From CAZOBJ01 sp964577825 (GTDB lineage: Bacteria; Planctomycetota; SZUA-567; JAFGNG01): DNA of 19,699 bases. The stretch spans positions 1 through 19,699 of the forward strand of contig CAZOBJ010000059.1 in the NCBI GenBank assembly GCA_964577825.1. Reading direction: 5' to 3'. A model generated the notes under the pieces. It did not search any database, was not told the DNA's origin, and worked only from the letters and a program-made list of their open reading frames with translations. The position numbers were made by a program, and so were the translations under genes. Positions 14,874 through 19,699 of this stretch are shown here, in pieces (position 1 is the stretch's first letter; every line of letters begins with the position of its first letter).

Positions 14874-16406
14874 TCAGGCCGTCTCGTCCGGTGCGGGCTC
14901 GTCCTTGGGCCGAAGCGTGGGGAACAGGATCACCTCGCGCAGGTTGCGCTTGCCGGAAAGCAGCATGACCAGCCGGTCGATGCCGATGCCCAGGCCCCCG
15001 GCCGGAGGCATGCCCACCTCCAGCGCGGTCAAAAAGTCCTCGTCCACCGCGTTGGGCGCGCCGGCCTGGCGGCGGGCGACCTCGGCCTCCAGGGCCTGGC
15101 GCTGCTCCAGGGGGTCGTTCTGCTCGGAGTAGGCGTTGCCCAGCTCCATCCCGCACACAATGGGCTCGAACCGGTCGTGCACCGCGGGGTCGTCGCGGTT
15201 GCGCTTGCACAGGGCGGTCAGCCCCACCGGGTGATGGGTGACGAACGTGGGCTGGATGAGCGCAGGCTGGACCAGGAGGTCGAAGAGCTCGTCGAGCACG
15301 TGCACGTGGTCCAGGGCCTCGGCCTGTGCCTCCAGGGTCTGCACGCGGCCCGCGTCGCCGGTTTGTTCGGCGGCCCGGCGGGTCTGCTCGCGCAGGCGCT
15401 CGCGGCACGCGGGCTCGTCGTCCGGGTCGACCCCGGCCTCGCGCAACAGGTCCAGGTACCGCGCGCGCCGCCAGGGCGGTCGCAGGTCCAGGACCCCGTC
15501 GTTCCAGGCGAGCTCGTGCGTGCCCAGCAGGTCCTCGGCGAGCTCGCAGATCATGGACTCGGTGAGCGCCATCATGTCCTCGAAGTCCGCGTAGGCCTGG
15601 TAGACCTCGAGCATGGTGAACTCCGGGGTGTGCGTGGCGTCGATGCCCTCGTTGCGGAAGTTGCGGTTGAGCTCGTAGACCCGGTCCATGCCGCCCACGA
15701 GCAGGCGCTTCAAGGCACACTCCGGCGAGATGCGCAGGAACAGGTCCAGGTCCAGCGCGTTGTGGTGCGTGGTGAACGGCCGCGCGTCCGCGCCGCCGTA
15801 GATGGTCTGGAGCATCGGGGTCTCGACCTCCAGGAATCCGCGCGCGTCCAGGAACCGCCGCACCCACGAGACAATCCGGCTGCGCAGCACAAAGGTCTCC
15901 AGCGACGCGCGGTTGCTGAGCAGGTCCAGGTACCGGCGCCGGTACCGGGTCTCCACGTCGCGCAGCCCGTGCCACTTGGCCGGGGGCTGCTCCAGGCTCT
16001 TGCACAGGACCTCGAAGCCGTCCGCGAAGATGGTGGGCTCCCCCTTGCGGCTTCGCTGCAGCGCCCCGCTCACGCCCAGGAAGTCGCCGAGGTCGAGGTG
16101 GCGCAGTTGGGCGAAGGTCTCGGGCAGGGCCTTGTTGCGCAGGTTGACCTGGAGCTTGTCCAGGCTGCGGTCCCTGAGGTCCAGCCAGATGGACTTGCCC
16201 ATGTCCCGCACGGCCACGATCCGCCCGGCCGCGCGCACGGGCACGGGCGCGGGCTGCTCGCTGTCGGCCTCCGCGTCCAGAAGCGCCTGCAGGACCTCGG
16301 CGAGCGTGCCCGTGGTCTCGTACCGGCCCCCGTAGGGGTCTACGCCCAGGTCTTCGAGCGCCTTGCGCCGGGCCAGGCGCTCGCCGCGCAGGTCTTGCTT
16401 GGCCAT
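14874..16406 (-). CDS. lysS: Lysyl-tRNA synthetase, class II
   Basis: A 510-residue cytoplasmic enzyme that charges tRNA-Lys. An N-terminal OB-fold anticodon-binding domain (about 55-140; AGRIVAVRDMGKSIWLDLRD, 60-79) is followed by the class II catalytic core: motif 1 near RFLDARGFLEVETPML (184-199), THHNALDLDLFLRISPE (213-229), motif 2 RVYELNRNFRNEGI (242-255) with HTPEFTMLE, and motif 3 GGLGIGIDRLVMLLSG (470-485). The lysine-pocket segment MELGNAYSEQNDP (420-432) keeps the Asn and Glu, with Tyr for the usual Phe. The segment normally reading PVEISPLAK is PVGLTALCK (393-401), a mild divergence. The ATG at 16404-16406 has CAGGAG about 6 nt upstream; a Met 10 codons earlier has no site. A TTGACA promoter precedes it. 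Confidence 0.97.
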   Translation of the reverse strand: MAKQDLRGERLARRKALEDLGVDPYGGRYETTGTLAEVLQALLDAEADSEQPAPVPVRAAGRIVAVRDMGKSIWLDLRDRSLDKLQVNLRNKALPETFAQLRHLDLGDFLGVSGALQRSRKGEPTIFADGFEVLCKSLEQPPAKWHGLRDVETRYRRRYLDLLSNRASLETFVLRSRIVSWVRRFLDARGFLEVETPMLQTIYGGADARPFTTHHNALDLDLFLRISPECALKRLLVGGMDRVYELNRNFRNEGIDATHTPEFTMLEVYQAYADFEDMMALTESMICELAEDLLGTHELAWNDGVLDLRPPWRRARYLDLLREAGVDPDDEPACRERLREQTRRAAEQTGDAGRVQTLEAQAEALDHVHVLDELFDLLVQPALIQPTFVTHHPVGLTALCKRNRDDPAVHDRFEPIVCGMELGNAYSEQNDPLEQRQALEAEVARRQAGAPNAVDEDFLTALEVGMPPAGGLGIGIDRLVMLLSGKRNLREVILFPTLRPKDEPAPDETA

Positions 16407-16420
16407 GTCCGCTCCTGACG

Positions 16421-16435
16421 TGCACGACGCGTGCA
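16421..16435. repeat. Inverted repeat in the lysS 5' leader
   Basis: TGCACG-ACG-CGTGCA is a perfect 6-bp inverted repeat with a 3-nt loop, lying between the predicted lysS transcription start and its ribosome binding site. It could fold in the mRNA leader or bind a regulator. The short length makes chance plausible. Confidence 0.35.
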
Positions 16436-16451
16436 TGCTCCGGGACGCGCT

Positions 16452-16479
16452 ACCCTACGCGAATCGGCTGGCGTGTCAA
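16452..16479 (-). promoter_or_regulatory. Putative sigma70 promoter of lysS
   Basis: On the minus strand an exact TTGACA (16474-16479) is followed after 16 nt by TAGGGT (16452-16457), in the 92-nt gap after the alpha-galactosidase stop. Predicted start is near 16445, about 40 nt before the lysS ATG. The -10 matches at T, A and final T only, but the perfect -35 and position support it. Confidence 0.5.
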
Positions 16480-16498
16480 GCGAGGCGCGGCTCCGCGC

Positions 16499-17668
16499 TC
16501 AGGTGGGAGCGAGCCGCAAGAGCGCGCACGCGTGCGGGACCACCGTGCGCGAAAGGGCCTCGCGCGCCGCGCCCGCGTCCTCGCGCGCCCACAGGTCGCG
16601 CACGCGGCACTCCGCGTGCGGGTCCAGGTCCAGGGCGGTCCACGGCGCGGTGATCTCCGCAGGCGCCTCGCCGCGGTTGAGAAGCCCCAGGGCGAGCGCG
16701 CCGTCGGCGAGCGGCTTGCGCCACACCTCGCACGCGCCCACGCGCACCGCGCGCACGGCCTGTAGGCCCAGGGGGTCCTGGTCCACGGCCACGACCTCGG
16801 GGTTGCCCAGGATCTCGCGGGTCTGCGCGTCCATGGCCCGCACGTCGCACCCGAGGAAAAGCGGCGCGGAGAGCAGCGACCACATGCCCATCTGCGTGCG
16901 GTACTCGTCCGCGGTGCACGCCCGCCCGCGCGAGACCCGGCCCCGGCCGTGCAGGCCCACGACCAGCATGTCCGGATCGTTCCGCCCGCCCGGGCCCGCG
17001 TGGGCCTCGAGCCCGGTCATCCGGTCGATGGCGGTGAGGATGCCGATGCCCCGGTTCGTGTCGCGCGGGGTGTCCCACACCTCCTTCACGTCAAAGGACA
17101 CGCGCCACAGGTGCCCGCCCAGCCGCCGGGCCCACAGCCACGGCGCGCGCGGGCCCCACTCGCAGATGCTGTACACGATCGGCCGGCCCGTGGCGCGAAG
17201 CGCCCGCCCCATGGCCGCGAACCGGTCGATGGCCTGGCGGTAGTCCTCGGGCGCGTGGCAGTAGTCGTACTTGAGGAAGTCCACGCCCCAGGCGGCGAAG
17301 GTCTGCGCGTCGACCTCCTCGTGTCCGTAGCTGCCCGGCTCGCCCGCGCAGGTGCGCTCGCCCGCGCACGCGTAGATCCCGAACCGGAGCCCGCGGCTGT
17401 GCAGGTACTCGGCCAGGGCCTGCATGCCGCCGGGGAACCGGTCCGGGTGCGGGAAGAGCCTGTCCCGCGCGTCGCGGCCGCCGTGCCAGTTGTCGTCCAG
17501 GGCCACGATGCGGTACCCGAGCTCGGCGAGCCCCGTGTCCACCAGGGCGTCGGCGGTCTCGCGCACCAGGACCTCGTCCACGGAGGGGCCGAACTGGTTC
17601 CAGGAATTCCACCCCATGGGCGGCGTGGGTGCCAGCGTTGCGCCGGGTGCGGGTGCGGGTTGCCGCAT
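16499..17668 (-). CDS. Glycoside hydrolase family 27 alpha-galactosidase-like protein
   Basis: A 389-residue retaining glycosidase with the GH27 layout: a TIM barrel (about 15-300) and a small C-terminal beta domain (about 301-389). Landmarks are TPPMGWNSWNQFG (15-27), LDDNWHGGRD (57-66), GLRFGIYACAGERTCAGEPGS (93-113), the nucleophile Asp135 in LKYDYC (132-137), and ICEWGPRAPW (168-177). The acid/base is best placed at Asp193, because R189-VSF-D193 matches the R-NFA-D spacing of human alpha-galactosidase. Next come GRNDPDMLVVG (228-238) and NPEVVAVDQDPLG (289-301). Expected activity is removal of terminal alpha-galactose; alpha-N-acetylgalactosaminidase or isomalto-type specificities exist in the family. 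No signal peptide is present, so it should act in the cytoplasm on imported oligosaccharides. AGGAGGAGAGG (17674-17684) precedes the ATG. Confidence 0.92.
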   Translation of the reverse strand: MRQPAPAPGATLAPTPPMGWNSWNQFGPSVDEVLVRETADALVDTGLAELGYRIVALDDNWHGGRDARDRLFPHPDRFPGGMQALAEYLHSRGLRFGIYACAGERTCAGEPGSYGHEEVDAQTFAAWGVDFLKYDYCHAPEDYRQAIDRFAAMGRALRATGRPIVYSICEWGPRAPWLWARRLGGHLWRVSFDVKEVWDTPRDTNRGIGILTAIDRMTGLEAHAGPGGRNDPDMLVVGLHGRGRVSRGRACTADEYRTQMGMWSLLSAPLFLGCDVRAMDAQTREILGNPEVVAVDQDPLGLQAVRAVRVGACEVWRKPLADGALALGLLNRGEAPAEITAPWTALDLDPHAECRVRDLWAREDAGAAREALSRTVVPHACALLRLAPT

Positions 17669-17717
17669 GCGGTCCTCTCCTCCTGGGGCGCGGTCCCGGA
17701 ACGGGCCGCGCGCGCAC

Positions 17718-17745
17718 AGCGTACCCGCGGCGCCGCGGGTGTCAA
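17718..17745 (-). promoter_or_regulatory. Putative promoter of the alpha-galactosidase gene with palindromic spacer
   Basis: On the minus strand an exact TTGACA (17740-17745) and TACGCT (17718-17723) are 16 nt apart. The spacer itself is a perfect palindrome; including one base of each hexamer it is the 18-bp ACCCGCGGCGCCGCGGGT (17723-17740). A protein bound there would directly block or reshape the promoter, so it is a candidate operator. The transcript leader would be about 40 nt. Confidence 0.5.
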
Positions 17746-17766
17746 CCGTGCGGGCCGCGCGTCCGC

Positions 17767-17795
17767 TTGCCCGTGGGCGGCGCGGGTGTTAGAAT
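17767..17795 (+). promoter_or_regulatory. Putative promoter of the RDD-Maf gene
   Basis: TTGCCC (17767-17772) and TAGAAT (17790-17795, 5/6) are 17 nt apart, with TG one base before the -10 (extended -10). Predicted start is near 17802, about 40 nt before the ATG at 17841. It is divergent from the alpha-galactosidase promoter, with about 20 bp between the two -35 elements. Confidence 0.5.
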
Positions 17796-17840
17796 TGCCG
17801 TCTCGCGGCGTCGCGGGGGCGCTGCGCGCGGGACTAGCGT

Positions 17841-19699
17841 ATGCGAATCCGGACCCTGCTCGTGCCCGCGTGCCTGGCCGGGGCCGCGCTCCTGGCCCTG
17901 AGCGCGGGCGGGTGCAGTCCCTTTGCGCTGTATTACGCGCCCCGGATGGCCCGGGCGCAGGGACGCACGTACCTGACCGTGCAGAGCATGCACCTGGGCG
18001 ACGAGGAGGACCGGTTCCTGGTGCTCACGAGCGTGGCGCCGCACACCGGCCAGTGGACAAGCCCGGTGGAGCTGCGTGGCCGGGTCGCGGGCCTGGCGCC
18101 CGCGGGCCGGGGCGTGGAGGTGGTGTTCGGCAACGGCGCGGTGTTCGCGTTCCGGTACGCCGAGGGCAGGCTACAGCGCGAGCGGGTGCTCGCGGCCGGA
18201 CCGGAGCTCCTGGTCGCGGCGCGCGTGGGCGCGGACCTTCTGGCCGTGGAGGCGGAGGGCCGCGAGCTGCGCCTACATCGACTGGAGCGCGGGGCCGAGG
18301 CAGACGAGCCCTCCTGGCATGAGCACGGCCCGGTTCTGCACGCGCCGGGAGGCGCCGAGGCCGCGGCGCTTACGCATCTGCACGGTCGGCCCGTGGTGAT
18401 CTGGCAGCCGGCCGGCGCGGGCCGCGACGCCGCGCTCGCGCCCGACGCGCCGGGACTGCGCGCCGCGCTGCTGGGCCCGGACGGCTGGCAGACCTTGCCC
18501 GCGCCGCCGGCGGCCATGCAGGCCGGGGCCTTTGCCGCGACCGCGGGCGAGGGGGCGTTCACCCTGGTGGGCCTGGCGCGCGCGCAAGGGGTGTGGTCCC
18601 AGGCCGACCGTGCGATCGTACTGCGCTACACGGACGAGGCCTGGACCCGCGCGCACACGCCCGACCTGCGGGCTTGGGCGCCCGGCCCCCTGGGCCCGGG
18701 GCTCGCCGCGATCCGCGACGAAGCGGGCCTGCTGGTCGCACTGAGCGGCGCGCAGGGCGTGCGCCTGCTCGCGCCCGGAGACGGCGCGGGCCTTGCGCTC
18801 ACCGACCCCGTGCCCGGGCTGGAGGTAACCCAGCGGCCGGACGCCGCGCTCCTGTTGTGGGTCATCGCCGTCGGGCTGGCGGTGCTGGCGGTCGCGCACG
18901 CGTTCCGGCGGCGGTGGCGTGTGGGCCGGGCGCTGCCCGGCGCGCGCGGCATGCCCCCGCGCGTGGGCCGCCGCGCGGTCGCGCCCGCGGCCGGCGGGGT
19001 GGCCTCGCCCGTGGAACGGGTGACGGCCTTTGCGCTGGACACGGTTCTCCTGCTTCCCCTGGTGCTCGGGTACCTGTACGCGCGCCACCGCAGCCTGGAG
19101 GCGGTGTTCGCCTCGCCGCGCGGCCTGGAGGAGCTGTTGGTGGCCGGGTACCTGTACCCCTTGGCGTTCATTCTGTACGCGACGCTGGGCGAGGCCCTGC
19201 ACGGCCAGACCGTGGGCAAGTACGCGCTGGGCATCGCCGTGCGCGCGGTCGAGGGCGGGCGGCCCGGATACATGCGCGTGCTCCTGCGCAACCTGCTGCG
19301 CACGGTCGACCAGCTCTTTCTGCCCGTGGGCGGGGGCGTGGTGCTGCCTTTCTTTCCGGCGATCGTGAGCATGCTCTTCAGCCGCGTGAACCAGCGGGTG
19401 GGCGACCGCGTGGGCGGGACCCTGGTGGTGCGCCGGGTGCCGGTGGGCTGGCGGCGGCTCGTGCTCGCGAGCGCCTCGCCGCGGCGGCGGGAGCTCTTGC
19501 GCGGCATGGGGCTCTCCTTCGTGGCGGTCGCCCCGGAGGTGGACGAGCGTCCGCCCTCCAAGGCCCGGCCCGACGAGGCGGCGCTCGCGCTCGCGCGCCG
19601 CAAGCTCGAGACCGTGGGCGGACGCCTGAGCGGCCAGGAGGTCGTGCTCGCGGCCGACACCCTGGTCGCGCTCGAGGACGAGATCCTGGGAAAGCCCCA
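17841..19699 (+). CDS. Lipoprotein-like / RDD membrane protein fused to a Maf nucleotide pyrophosphatase domain (3' end outside window)
   Basis: One uninterrupted frame, 619 residues visible. Residues 1-25 look like a lipoprotein signal (basic start, hydrophobic core, SAGGC with Cys25; the -3 residue is Ala, so the lipobox is imperfect). Residues 30-330 are beta-rich and Gly/Ala-rich, possibly a propeller. A TM segment at 336-354 is followed by an Arg-rich linker. Residues 390-531 form an RDD domain: ERVTAFALD (392-400) with Arg and Asp seven apart, GQTVGKYALGI (455-465), VDQLFLP (489-495) and NQRVGDRVGGTLVV (517-530). Eight residues later a Maf domain begins: LVLASASPRRRELL (540-553), KARPDEAALALARRK (574-588) and VLAADTLV (602-609), then LGKP at the edge. 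Maf proteins hydrolyse non-canonical nucleoside triphosphates in the cytoplasm. No strong ribosome binding site precedes the ATG (only GGGAC). The fusion, or a lost stop between two genes, is the notable feature. Confidence 0.78.
   Translation, partial: MRIRTLLVPACLAGAALLALSAGGCSPFALYYAPRMARAQGRTYLTVQSMHLGDEEDRFLVLTSVAPHTGQWTSPVELRGRVAGLAPAGRGVEVVFGNGAVFAFRYAEGRLQRERVLAAGPELLVAARVGADLLAVEAEGRELRLHRLERGAEADEPSWHEHGPVLHAPGGAEAAALTHLHGRPVVIWQPAGAGRDAALAPDAPGLRAALLGPDGWQTLPAPPAAMQAGAFAATAGEGAFTLVGLARAQGVWSQADRAIVLRYTDEAWTRAHTPDLRAWAPGPLGPGLAAIRDEAGLLVALSGAQGVRLLAPGDGAGLALTDPVPGLEVTQRPDAALLLWVIAVGLAVLAVAHAFRRRWRVGRALPGARGMPPRVGRRAVAPAAGGVASPVERVTAFALDTVLLLPLVLGYLYARHRSLEAVFASPRGLEELLVAGYLYPLAFILYATLGEALHGQTVGKYALGIAVRAVEGGRPGYMRVLLRNLLRTVDQLFLPVGGGVVLPFFPAIVSMLFSRVNQRVGDRVGGTLVVRRVPVGWRRLVLASASPRRRELLRGMGLSFVAVAPEVDERPPSKARPDEAALALARRKLETVGGRLSGQEVVLAADTLVALEDEILGKP

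Noticed and set aside
14838..16418. Plus-strand open frame opposite lysS
   Set aside because: Antisense shadow; lysS has all three class II motifs.
14821..16425. In-frame upstream extension of the Gfo/Idh/MocA gene across lysS (about 530 extra codons)
   Set aside because: It is the lysS region read in another frame; the family N terminus begins at the GTG at 14820, which has a strong ribosome binding site.
16949..18322. Plus-strand open frame spanning the alpha-galactosidase, the divergent promoter region and part of the RDD-Maf gene
   Set aside because: It crosses an intergenic region and lies in a different frame from the gene with domains.
1..19699. CRISPR array, tRNA/rRNA genes, insertion sequence, prophage or defence system
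   Set aside because: No regularly spaced repeats, no cloverleaf-like or rRNA sequence, and no transposase, integrase, nuclease or toxin-antitoxin pattern was seen on reading both strands.

Overview
The window is a gene-dense stretch of very GC-rich bacterial DNA (clearly around 70 % or more by eye). It holds 15 recognisable protein-coding genes, two of them cut by the window edges. I see no tRNA, rRNA, CRISPR array, transposase, phage gene or plasmid function. The mix (a UroD-like methyltransferase-fold protein beside a GH43-like propeller protein, a Gfo/Idh/MocA oxidoreductase, a GH27 alpha-galactosidase, a kelch protein, a TIGR03546/TIGR03545-type membrane protein and a lone pilT) is what I would expect in an uncultured carbohydrate-degrading bacterium of the PVC/Planctomycetota or Hydrogenedentota sort. 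No phylogenetic marker was tested, so that placement is weak.

Layout. 1-1272 (+): the C-terminal end of glutamine-dependent NAD+ synthase (nadE), then a BPL_N / class I amidotransferase-like protein. 1269-2417 (-): pilT, converging on the previous gene so that both stops share one CTAG. 2592-6084 (+): UroD-like protein, GH43-like five-bladed-propeller protein, and a TIGR03546-TIGR03545 fused membrane protein. 6230-9504 (+): class I aminotransferase, greA, a six-bladed kelch-like protein and a small membrane protein. 9677-13708 (+): gnd, a REP-like inverted repeat pair, a YddG-type DMT exporter and an FGGY kinase closest to sedoheptulokinase. 13717-17668 (-): Gfo/Idh/MocA oxidoreductase, lysS and a GH27 alpha-galactosidase, read right to left. 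17841-19699 (+): a large lipoprotein-TM-RDD protein that continues without a stop into a Maf domain and runs off the window.

How the genes fit together. Housekeeping genes (nadE, greA, gnd, lysS, Maf) are interleaved with sugar-related accessory genes (GH43-like, GH27, Gfo/Idh/MocA, FGGY kinase). gnd, the putative sedoheptulokinase, the aminotransferase and the YddG-like exporter could be linked through pentose phosphate and aromatic amino acid metabolism, but this is inference. Nearly all genes have strong AAGGAGG-like ribosome binding sites. Seven intergenic gaps contain plausible sigma70-type promoters; three have an exact TTGACA and a 16-nt spacer. No T-tract intrinsic terminator was seen.

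The most unusual items are the RDD-Maf fusion at the right edge, the single-chain TIGR03546-TIGR03545 protein, and a perfect 18-bp palindrome filling the spacer of the alpha-galactosidase promoter. No complete new multi-gene system is evident.
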